From Streptomyces aureoverticillatus (GTDB lineage Bacteria > Actinomycetota > Actinomycetes > Streptomycetales > Streptomycetaceae): DNA of 64,000 bases. The position numbers and the translations under genes are program-made. The stretch's first letter is position 1. Each line of letters opens with the position of its first letter. The DNA lies in contig NZ_BMSY01000011.1 of the NCBI RefSeq assembly GCF_014649395.1, positions 124,001-188,000 on the forward strand, in the 5' to 3' direction. This document shows, in pieces, positions 24,809-31,944 of this stretch. The notes beneath the pieces are model-generated. The model made no database searches and was not told the DNA's origin. It worked only from the letters and a program-made list of their open reading frames with translations.

Positions 24809-26029
24809 ATGGACGCGACGCCGAATTCGGCCCCGACCCCACCGAGCGGCCCGGTGCTCTCCGGGCTCGGCGTCGGCCCCGATGACGAGCGGGTGTACCG
24901 CGCCCTCCTGGCCGCACCCGGCGCGACGCCCGCCGCACTCGCGGCGGCCACCGGCCTCACCGAGGCGCGCGTGCGACGGCACGCCGCCTCGCTGGCCCGG
25001 CTCGGCCTCCTGACGGGCGCCGAGGGCGGCGGGACAGGGGCGGAAGGCGAGGCAGGCGCGGCGGGCGGGACGGCCAAGGCAGGCGTGGAGGGCGAGGCAG
25101 GCGGGGCAGGCGTGGAGGGCGAGACAGCCGAGGCAGGCCGGGCGGGCACGGAGGGCGAGGCGGGCGAGACCGCCGGGGCGGGCGAGGAGCGGTACACCCC
25201 GGCCCCGCCCGACGTGGCGCTCGAAGTCCTCGCGCTGCGCCGCCAGGAGGAGATCGCGCACGCCCGGCTCGCCGCGGCCGGCCTGGCCGAGGAGTTCCGG
25301 GCCGGGCGGCTGCGCGGCGGGGACTCGCCGGTGCAGGTGCTGCGCGGCCGGGAGGCGATCGCCCAGCAGTTCTTCCAGACGCAGCAGACGGCCAAGAGCG
25401 AGATCCTCATCCTGGACAAGCCGCCCTACGTCGTGGAGCCGCTGCGGCGCCAGGACACCGTGCAGCGCGAGCGCCTCGACAAGGGCCTGCGCTATCGCGC
25501 GATCTACGACCAGGCGGGGCTCGACGGCCCCGGCCGGGTCGAGGCCACCCGGGACCTCGCGGCGCGCGGCGAGGAGAGCCGGGTGCTCGCGGACGTACCG
25601 CTGAAGCTGGTCGTCGCCGACCGCAAGGTCGCGCTCGTGCCGTTCGTGCTGCCCAGCGAGGAGGAGATCCTGGTCCTCCAGCAGTCCGCGCTCCTCGACG
25701 GCCTGATCGCGCTCTTCGAACTCCTCTGGCAGCGCGCCACACCCCTGTGGCCCGCGGGCCCCGTCGCGCACGACACCCTCTCCCCCGACGACGAGCTGCT
25801 GCTCGCCCATCTGCGCGCCGGGCTCACCGACAGCGCCATCGCCCGCCGCCTCGGCGTGGCCCAGCGCACGGTCGAGCGCAGGATGAGCCGGATCATGGCG
25901 GTGCTCGGGGTCAGGACGCGGTTCCAGGCGGGGGTCCGTACGACCGCGCTGTACGGACACGAGGACTGCGGGCGCCCGGGTCCCGGGCAGCCGGGTCACA
26001 GGGGTCTGCCGGGTCTTACGGATCGGTGA
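24809..26029 (+). CDS. TrmB-like / LuxR-HTH hybrid transcriptional regulator
   Basis: The 406-residue protein has an N-terminal winged-helix region (DERVYRALLAAPGATPAAL, TGLTEARVRRHAASLARLGL) as in TrmB regulators. A low-complexity Gly/Ala/Glu tract of about 50 residues follows (bases 25015-25190). Next is a phospholipase-D-like sensor domain (VQVLRGREAIAQQFFQTQQ, ILILDKPPY, VLADVPLKLVVADRKVALVPF) and a C-terminal LuxR HTH (LLLAHLRAGLTDSAIARRLG, VAQRTVERRMSRIMAVLGVRT). Similar two-HTH proteins are common in Streptomyces, often near specialised-metabolism or carbon genes. The ATG is preceded by a strong GGAAGGAAAGG. Confidence 0.85.
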   Translation: MDATPNSAPTPPSGPVLSGLGVGPDDERVYRALLAAPGATPAALAAATGLTEARVRRHAASLARLGLLTGAEGGGTGAEGEAGAAGGTAKAGVEGEAGGAGVEGETAEAGRAGTEGEAGETAGAGEERYTPAPPDVALEVLALRRQEEIAHARLAAAGLAEEFRAGRLRGGDSPVQVLRGREAIAQQFFQTQQTAKSEILILDKPPYVVEPLRRQDTVQRERLDKGLRYRAIYDQAGLDGPGRVEATRDLAARGEESRVLADVPLKLVVADRKVALVPFVLPSEEEILVLQQSALLDGLIALFELLWQRATPLWPAGPVAHDTLSPDDELLLAHLRAGLTDSAIARRLGVAQRTVERRMSRIMAVLGVRTRFQAGVRTTALYGHEDCGRPGPGQPGHRGLPGLTDR

Positions 26030-26082
26030 CGCGAGGCCGCGGCGCGAGGCGGACGGGGGCCGGGCTGCCTAGCGTGGACGGC

Positions 26083-27132
26083 GTGCGAGTACTGGTCACC
26101 GGCGGAGCCGGGTTCATCGGAACACATGTCGTCGACGCGCTCCTGGCGCGCGGGCACGAGGTCGTCTCGTACGACGCGGTGCTCGCGTCGGCGCACGGCG
26201 GGCCGCCGCGCGCGGCGCGCGCCGGGGAGCGGCTCGTCGTCGGCGACGTGCGCGACCCCGACGGCGTGGCGTCGGCGCTGCGCGGCGTGGAAGCGGTGTG
26301 CCATCAGGCGGCGATGGTGGGGCTCGGCAAGGACTTCGCGGACGCGCCCGCGTACGTCGGCTGCAACGACCTGGGCACGGCGGTGCTGCTTGCCGCGATG
26401 GCGCGGGCCGGGGTGCGGGAGCTGGTGCTCGCCGGGTCGATGGTCGTGTACGGGGAGGGGCGGTACGCGTGCGCGGCGCACGGGGTGGTGCGGCCGGGGC
26501 CGCGCGCCGAGGCGGACCTCGCGGCCGGCCGGTTCGAGCCCCGCTGTCCGTCCTGCGGGGCGGAGTTGACGCCCGGCCTGGTGGACGAGGACGCGCCCGT
26601 CGACCCGCGCAACGTGTACGCCACGACGAAGCTCGCGCAGGAGCACCTGAGCGCGGCGTGGGCCCGCGCGACGGACGGCCGGGCGGTGTCGCTGCGCTAC
26701 CACAACGTCTACGGCCCCGGCATGCCGCGCGACACCCCGTACGCCGGGGTGGCCGCGCTGTTCCGCTCCGCCCTCGCCCGCGGTGAGGCGCCGCGTGTCT
26801 TCGAGGACGGGGGTCAGCGACGGGACTTCGTCCATGTACGGGACGTGGCGGCCGCGGTGGCGACGGCGCTGGAAGCCGTGCGAGGGCCGGGCCCCGAGGC
26901 GTTTCGCGCGTACAACGTCGGCAGCGGTGAGCCGCACACCGTCGGCGAGATGGCGCGGGCGCTCGCCGACGCGTACGGGGGGCCTGCGCCGGTGGTCACC
27001 GGTGAGTACCGGCTCGGTGACGTCCGCCATGTGACGGCGGACTCGGCCCGGCTGCGGGCGGAGTCCGGATGGAAGCCGGAGATCGGCTTCGCCGACGGCA
27101 TGCGCGAGTTCGCCCGGTCGGCGTTGCGGTAG
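26083..27132 (+). CDS. NAD-dependent epimerase/dehydratase with zinc-ribbon insertion
   Basis: The 349-residue extended SDR has TGGAGFIG at residues 6-13, catalytic YATTK and a C-terminal substrate-binding part with DFVHVRDVA and YNVGSGE, as in nucleotide-sugar epimerases. After the SMVVYGEG active-site Ser region it carries an insertion with Cys-x2-His (YACAAH) and Cys-x2-Cys (RCPSCG) that would form a zinc ribbon. The GTG start is preceded by TAGCGT nine bases away (leaderless-like); GTG at 26074 is an alternative. Together with the downstream transferases it suggests a sugar-building pathway. Confidence 0.88.
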   Translation: MRVLVTGGAGFIGTHVVDALLARGHEVVSYDAVLASAHGGPPRAARAGERLVVGDVRDPDGVASALRGVEAVCHQAAMVGLGKDFADAPAYVGCNDLGTAVLLAAMARAGVRELVLAGSMVVYGEGRYACAAHGVVRPGPRAEADLAAGRFEPRCPSCGAELTPGLVDEDAPVDPRNVYATTKLAQEHLSAAWARATDGRAVSLRYHNVYGPGMPRDTPYAGVAALFRSALARGEAPRVFEDGGQRRDFVHVRDVAAAVATALEAVRGPGPEAFRAYNVGSGEPHTVGEMARALADAYGGPAPVVTGEYRLGDVRHVTADSARLRAESGWKPEIGFADGMREFARSALR

Positions 27133-27202
27133 GGGCGCTCACGCGGTCCCGGCCGCCGGCGGCATCGCGCTCACCCGGCCGCGGCCTGCGGCAGCACCAC
27201 GC

Positions 27203-28318
27203 TCACGCCGTCCCCGCCGGCGGCAGCACCACCTCGAAGCGGCAGCCCCCGGAGACGTTGCGTACCGCCGCGCGGCCCTGGTGGGCCTCGACGATGCCGC
27301 GCACGATGGCGAGGCCGAGGCCCGCGCCGGCCGGGGGCGTGCGGGCGTGGGTGCCGCGCCAGCCCGTGTCGAAGACGCGGCCCAGGTCCTCCTCGGGGAT
27401 GCCGCCGCAGCCGTCGGTCACGGACAGCACGACGCCGTCGTCCGAGCGCTCCGCGGCGACCGCGACCGTGCCGTCCGCCGGGGTCCGCCGGATCGCGTTG
27501 ACGAGCAGGTTCCCGAGGACCCGACTCATCTCCTTGCTGTCGACCTCGACGGGCACCGCGTCGATGCGCTGCCCCACGAGTCGTACGCCGTGCTCCCGGG
27601 CCAGCGGGTCCGCGCCCGCGAGCGCGTCGCCCACGAGGTCGTACACGGAGATCCGCGCCCGGGAGAGGGCGAGCGCGCCCGCGTGGATGCGGGAGAGTTC
27701 GAAGAGGTCGCCGACCATGCCGTTCAGGCGCTCCACCTCCGTGCGGATCTGCCGCAGATACCGGTCGGGGTCCGCGGCGACCCCGTCCTCCAGCGCCTCG
27801 GCCATCGCCCGCAGGCCCGCGAGCGGCGTCCGTAGATCGTGCGAGATCCACGCGACCAGCTCGCGGCGGGAGCTCTCCAGCGCCCGCTCGCGCTCCCGGG
27901 ACTCGGCGAGCCGGGCGCTGGTCGCCTCCAACTCCCGGGTGAGCGCCGCGAGTTCGGCTGTTGCGGGTTCGTGGGGTGCGGCGAAGCTGCCGCCCGTACC
28001 GAAGGACCGGGCCGCCAGCGTCAGCGCGTTGCTGCGGGCCACGACCCACCGGCCGAGCAGCAGCGCGGTGGCCGTCGCCACCACGGCCGCCATCGCCACG
28101 ACGACGGTGACCACGGTCAGGTCGTGCGGCGACAGGAACATCTTGTACGCCACGGCCAGTGTGCCGGCGAGCATGGCGGTGACGGCGACTCCCACGACCA
28201 CGGTCAGCGAGACGACCAGCGAACGGTGGCGCAGGAGGCGCAGGGCGAGGGCGCCGAGGAGTCCGGCGGCGACCGCACCGAGGAAGGCGTAGACGGCGAT
28301 GAGGAGGATGTCGTTCAC
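27203..28318 (-). CDS. two-component sensor histidine kinase
   Basis: The 371-residue membrane kinase has three N-terminal helices (ILLIAVYAFLGAVAAGLLGA; SLTVVVGVAVTAMLAGTLAV; VVTVVVAMAAVVATATALLL) with very short loops, so it probably senses within the membrane. A linker is followed by the HisKA H-box (VAWISHDLRTPLAG) and the HATPase domain with N-box GNLLVNAIRRTP, DGCGGIPEEDLGRVF and GAGLGLAIVRGIVEAHQG. Its GTG start overlaps the response-regulator stop (GTGA), so the pair is coupled. Target genes are probably the adjacent glycan genes. Confidence 0.93.
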   Translation of the reverse strand: MNDILLIAVYAFLGAVAAGLLGALALRLLRHRSLVVSLTVVVGVAVTAMLAGTLAVAYKMFLSPHDLTVVTVVVAMAAVVATATALLLGRWVVARSNALTLAARSFGTGGSFAAPHEPATAELAALTRELEATSARLAESRERERALESSRRELVAWISHDLRTPLAGLRAMAEALEDGVAADPDRYLRQIRTEVERLNGMVGDLFELSRIHAGALALSRARISVYDLVGDALAGADPLAREHGVRLVGQRIDAVPVEVDSKEMSRVLGNLLVNAIRRTPADGTVAVAAERSDDGVVLSVTDGCGGIPEEDLGRVFDTGWRGTHARTPPAGAGLGLAIVRGIVEAHQGRAAVRNVSGGCRFEVVLPPAGTA

Positions 28319-29157
28319 GGGCGGCGGCCTCTGTCGCCGTCGACGACGTCCGGCACGGGTTCCGGTTCCGGTGCCGGTTCCGGCCTGTGCGCCGGTGCCG
28401 GGCTGTGCTCCGGTTCCGGCCTGTGCGCCGGCGCCGGGCTGTGCTCCGGTTCCGCGTCGAGCCGGTATCCGACCCCCCACACCGTCTGGACCAGCCGCGG
28501 TGTGGCCGGGTCGTCCTCCACCTTGCCGCGCAGCCTGCGCACATGGACCGTCACCGTCGACAGGTCGCCGAAGTCCCAGCCCCAGACCTCCCGCATCAGC
28601 TCCTCCCGACCGAAGGCCCGGCCCGGGTGCCGCAGGAAGAACGCCAGGAGGTCGAACTCGCGTACCGTCAGGGCGAGTTCGGTGCCGTTCTTGGTGGCGC
28701 GACGGGCGTCGGGGTCGACGGTGAGACCGCCCGCGCGCAGCAATGAGCCGGTCCGCGGGCGGGGCGCGGACGCCTGGCTGCGGCGCAGCACCGACTCGAC
28801 CCGCAGCACCAGCTCGCGCGGGCTGAACGGCTTCGTCACGTAGTCGTCGGCCCCCAGCTCCAGGCCGAGGATCCGGTCGTCCTCGTCGCCGCGTGCCGTC
28901 AGCATGATCACGGGGATCGGCGCCCGCGCGCGCAGCCTGCGGCAGACCTCGAGGCCGTCCATGCCCGGCAGCATCAGGTCGAGCACGACGAGGTCGGGCC
29001 TGCGGACGGCGGCGCGCTCCAGGGCGGCGGGGCCGTCCTCGGCCTGCTCGACCTCGTACCCGGCACGGTTCAGATAGCCGGTGACGACCTCGGCGACGGT
29101 GCGGTCGTCGTCCACGACGAGCACGCGGGGTCCGGGGCCGGGGGGCGGTGTGTCCAT
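28315..29157 (-). CDS. OmpR-family response regulator
   Basis: The 280-residue regulator has a receiver domain (VLVVDDD acidic pocket, phosphoacceptor Asp in VVLDLMLPGMDG, Lys in VTKPF) and an OmpR winged helix (LTVREFDLLAFFLRHPGRAF, STVTVHVRRLRGKVE, QTVWGVGYRL). It carries an unusual C-terminal tail of about 50 residues with tandem PEHSPAPAHRPE units coded by DNA direct repeats at 28355-28460. The ATG start is at the receiver edge. It is divergent from the GT2 gene, so it may regulate that operon from the shared 123-bp region. Confidence 0.93.
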   Translation of the reverse strand: MDTPPPGPGPRVLVVDDDRTVAEVVTGYLNRAGYEVEQAEDGPAALERAAVRRPDLVVLDLMLPGMDGLEVCRRLRARAPIPVIMLTARGDEDDRILGLELGADDYVTKPFSPRELVLRVESVLRRSQASAPRPRTGSLLRAGGLTVDPDARRATKNGTELALTVREFDLLAFFLRHPGRAFGREELMREVWGWDFGDLSTVTVHVRRLRGKVEDDPATPRLVQTVWGVGYRLDAEPEHSPAPAHRPEPEHSPAPAHRPEPAPEPEPVPDVVDGDRGRRP

Positions 29158-29280
29158 GCGACAAGCCTCGCACCGCGCCCGTGCGCGCGAGTCCCGGGAG
29201 CGGCCGGGGCCGGTCGACGTCCGTGTTTCGTAAGGACCTGACGCCCCTTTTGTCCGTTTTCGCTTCGTAGGGTGAGTGGC

Positions 29281-30069
29281 GTGACGCACTCCTCTCCCGA
29301 CTTTCCGGATCCCCCGGACCTCCCGGATCTCCCGGGCCTCCCGGGCTTCTCCGACGTCCCCCGCTCCGCCCCGGCACCGGCCGATGTCGTCCTCCCCTGC
29401 CTCGACGAGGCGGCGGCGCTGCCGTGGGTGCTGGCGCGTGTCCCGGCGGGCTGGCGGGCCATCGTCGTGGACAACGGCTCCACGGACGGCTCCGCGGACC
29501 TGGCGCGCTCCCTCGGCGCGACCGTCGTGCACGAGCCGCGGCGCGGCTTCGGTGCCGCCTGCCACGCCGGGCTCGCCGCGGCCGACGCGGACGTGGTGTG
29601 CTTCTGCGACTGCGACGCGTCCCTGGATCCGGGCCTGCTAGTGGACTTCGTACGGGACGTGGCCGCGGGCCGCGCCGACCTGGTCCTCGGCCGCAGGCGC
29701 CCCCGGGCACGCGGGGCCTGGCCGGCGCACGCGCGCGCGGGCAACCTCGCGCTGGCCCGGATGCTGCGCCGCCGCACCGGCCTGCGCCTGCACGACCTGG
29801 GCCCGCTGCGGGCCGCCCGGCGCGAGGACCTGCTGTCCCTCGGCCTGACGGACCGGCGCAGCGGCTACCCCTTGCAGATGGTGGTGCGCGCGGCCGACGC
29901 GGGCTGGCGCGTCGAGGAACGCGATGTGCCGTATCTGCCCCGCGCGGGCAGGTCGAAGGTCACCGGTACGTGGCGCGGCACCTGGCACGCGGTGCGCGAC
30001 ATGCGCGCCGTCCTGGCGGAACCCCCGGCGACCCGGGCGCCCGGGGGCCGGGAGGGGGCCCAGCGATGA
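29281..30069 (+). CDS. GT2 family glycosyltransferase
   Basis: The 262-residue GT-A enzyme shows ADVVLPCLDEAAALPWVL, VVDNGSTDGSADLAR, a DxD-type CFCDCDASLDP and SGYPLQMVVRAADAGWRVEE, as in dolichyl-phosphate-mannose-synthase-like transferases without membrane helices. The first 30 residues are a Pro/Asp-rich disordered stretch. A TAGGGT box seven bases before the GTG suggests a leaderless transcript; GTG at 29272 is an alternative start. Its TGA overlaps the ATG of the DUF2064 gene. The pair resembles the 'transferase 2 / transferase 1' couples known from other genomes (family names from memory). Confidence 0.9.
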   Translation: MTHSSPDFPDPPDLPDLPGLPGFSDVPRSAPAPADVVLPCLDEAAALPWVLARVPAGWRAIVVDNGSTDGSADLARSLGATVVHEPRRGFGAACHAGLAAADADVVCFCDCDASLDPGLLVDFVRDVAAGRADLVLGRRRPRARGAWPAHARAGNLALARMLRRRTGLRLHDLGPLRAARREDLLSLGLTDRRSGYPLQMVVRAADAGWRVEERDVPYLPRAGRSKVTGTWRGTWHAVRDMRAVLAEPPATRAPGGREGAQR

Positions 30070-30755
30070 CGCCCGACCCGACCCCCGTCCCCGCCACCCA
30101 GCGCCTCGGCCCCCGGAACGAGCCGCTCACGCTCCTCGTGATCGCCAAGGCGCCCGTCCCCGGCCGCGTGAAGACCCGGCTCACGCCTCCGTACTCCCCC
30201 GAGGAGGCCGCCCGGCTCGCCGAGGCCGCCCTCGTCGACACCTTGAGCGTGGTGCTCGCCGTGCCCGCGGGGCGGCGTGTGCTCGTGCTCGACGGGGCGC
30301 CGGGGCCCTGGCTGCCGGACGGCGTCGAGGTGGTGCCGCAGTGCGCGGGCGGGCTCGACGAGCGGCTCGCCGGGGCGTTCGGTGCGTGCGACGGGCCCGC
30401 GCTGCTCGTCGGCATGGACACCCCGCAGGTCTCCCCCGCGCTGCTCGCCCCCGTACTCGCCCCGGACGCCTGGCGCACCGCCGACGCCTGGTTCGGGCCC
30501 GCGGCGGACGGCGGTTTCTGGGCCCTCGGCCTCGCCGCGCCCGACCCGGAGTTGCTGCGGGGCGTGCCGATGTCCACGCCGACGACGGGCGCCGTGCAGC
30601 GCGCCCGCCTCACCGCCGCGGGCCTGCGCGTGCGCGACCTGCCGGTGCTGCGCGACGTCGACACCGCGGCCGACGCGGCGGCGGTCGCGGCCACGGCCCC
30701 GCACACACGGTTCGCCGCGGAACTCGCCCGCCTGGCCCGGGTCGGGCGCCGATGA
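30066..30755 (+). CDS. DUF2064 family nucleotidyl/glycosyltransferase-like protein
   Basis: The 229-residue protein has the CofC/GT-A-like pattern: LLVIAKAPVPGRVKTRLTPP near residue 25, a VLVLDGAPGPWLP strand, LLVGMDTPQVSPALL and the nucleotide-binding AWFGPAADGGFWALGL. DUF2064 proteins are thought to be nucleotide-sugar-type transferases. It overlaps the GT2 gene upstream and the methyltransferase gene downstream (both ATGA), so three proteins are made from one message in a fixed order. Confidence 0.88.
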   Translation: MTPDPTPVPATQRLGPRNEPLTLLVIAKAPVPGRVKTRLTPPYSPEEAARLAEAALVDTLSVVLAVPAGRRVLVLDGAPGPWLPDGVEVVPQCAGGLDERLAGAFGACDGPALLVGMDTPQVSPALLAPVLAPDAWRTADAWFGPAADGGFWALGLAAPDPELLRGVPMSTPTTGAVQRARLTAAGLRVRDLPVLRDVDTAADAAAVAATAPHTRFAAELARLARVGRR

Positions 30756-31618
30756 GCACGGTCGTGCCGCCCCCGGACGCGGCGCCCGCGACGCCCTCTT
30801 GGTGCGCGGGACCGTACGCGGAGGCGCTCCGCACCGGCCGCGGCCCGCTGTTCCTGCGCCGTACGGACGGCTGGCTGCTCCCGCTGGACGTGGAGCGCTG
30901 GTGCGCGGCGCCGGACCCGGCCGACCTCTCGGCGCTGCGCCGCTGCGCGGGGCCCGTACTCGACATCGGCTGCGGCCCGGGCCGGCTGGTGGCCGCGCTC
31001 GCCGCGCTGGGCCACCGCTCGCTCGGCATCGACGTGAGCGAGGCGGCCGTCCGGCACACCCTGGGCCTGGGCGGCACGGCGCTGCGCCGCTCGGTGTTCG
31101 AGACCCTGCCGGGCGAGGGCCGCTGGGGCACCGCACTGCTCATGGACGGCAACATCGGCATCGGCGGCGACCCGGTCGCGCTGCTCGCCCGGGTCGCCGA
31201 ACTCCTCGCGCCGCGCGGCCTGTTGCTCGCCGAGACCGCCCCCGTCGACATAGACGAGCGAGTGCGCGTCCACGTCGACGACGGAAGCGGGCGTGCCGCG
31301 CCGGACGAGGTGTTCCCCTGGGCCCGGCTCGGCACGCCCGCGCTGCTCCGGTACGCCGGCGCGGCGGGCTGGCAGGTCGCCGATCAGTGGTCGGCGGGCG
31401 GCCGGTCGTTCGTGGCGCTGCGCCGCAGGGACGTACGTGGCGTACGTGACACGCGCGCCGTACGCCACGACCGCCCCGTACCCGGCATCCGCCCCGCCCG
31501 CGAAGCCGACCACGCGCGCAGCGAGAACCACAGCGCCGAAGCCGCGAACAGCGCCGCCGTCACCAGCAGCCAGCGCGTGCGGAACACGTCGGCCGGCAGC
31601 GCCGTCGACCGTTCGTAG
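30752..31618 (+). CDS. class I SAM-dependent methyltransferase with run-on tail
   Basis: The 288-residue protein has motif I VLDIGCGPGRLVAALAALG, motif II-like GIDVSEAAVRH, GTALLMDGNIGIGGDP and LLAPRGLLLAETAP. The fold ends near residue 228 (SFVALRRRD, about base 31435). The last 60 residues (DTRAVRHDRPVPGIRP onward) are Arg/Ser/Ala-rich and are simply the opposite strand of the neighbouring membrane gene. The 235-bp tail-to-tail overlap suggests that the original stop codon was lost. The substrate may be a sugar or lipid head group made by the two preceding transferases. Confidence 0.85.
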   Translation: MSTVVPPPDAAPATPSWCAGPYAEALRTGRGPLFLRRTDGWLLPLDVERWCAAPDPADLSALRRCAGPVLDIGCGPGRLVAALAALGHRSLGIDVSEAAVRHTLGLGGTALRRSVFETLPGEGRWGTALLMDGNIGIGGDPVALLARVAELLAPRGLLLAETAPVDIDERVRVHVDDGSGRAAPDEVFPWARLGTPALLRYAGAAGWQVADQWSAGGRSFVALRRRDVRGVRDTRAVRHDRPVPGIRPAREADHARSENHSAEAANSAAVTSSQRVRNTSAGSAVDRS

Positions 31619-31944
31619 TGCGGGACGTTACGCATGATCAGCGGATACCAGACGAGCAGAAGCAGCAGCGAGAGCGCCGCCGGGACCCGGACGAACACCG
31701 TCCAGGCCCGGCGGCGCCCGCCGAGCAGCGCCGACACCGCCCGGTCGGCCGCCGCGTACACCGGCACCAGGACCAGGTCGTGCAGCAGCGCGGCGCCCAC
31801 GAACCAGGCGCCGACCATGAACCAGTCGTCGGCGAGCAGCCGCACGCCCGCGTAGACCGCGAGCGCGAACGAAGCGAGCAGCAGCAGGAGATGGAGCGGC
31901 CCCGCGCCGTACCAGCGCCGCAGCCGAGCGGAAACTTGTTTCAT
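31384..31944 (-). CDS. four-helix membrane protein next to the Mo-oxidoreductase
   Basis: The 186-residue protein has four hydrophobic helices (LHLLLLLASFALAVYAGVRL; WFMVGAWFVGAALLHDLVLV; VRVPAALSLLLLLVWYPLIM; LLVTAALFAASALWFSL) and a short Arg-rich tail. A His lies in helix 2, but I see no clear heme pair. Its ATG overlaps the stop of the upstream oxidoreductase gene (TGATG) and has GGAGA upstream, so it is coupled to that gene and may be a partner subunit or assembly factor. Its 3' end overlaps the convergent methyltransferase frame by 235 bp. Confidence 0.75.
   Translation of the reverse strand: MKQVSARLRRWYGAGPLHLLLLLASFALAVYAGVRLLADDWFMVGAWFVGAALLHDLVLVPVYAAADRAVSALLGGRRRAWTVFVRVPAALSLLLLLVWYPLIMRNVPHYERSTALPADVFRTRWLLVTAALFAASALWFSLRAWSASRAGRMPGTGRSWRTARVSRTPRTSLRRSATNDRPPADH

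Noticed and set aside
24820..25200. Possible CRISPR or minisatellite from regularly repeated GAGGGCGAGGCAGGCG-like units
   Set aside because: Units are imperfect, contiguous without unique spacers and stay in frame as a low-complexity protein tract.
23027..25999. Long minus-strand open frame opposite the Sll1717 ATPase and the TrmB/LuxR gene
   Set aside because: It crosses two genuine genes and an intergenic region with hairpins; low-complexity product without any family motif.
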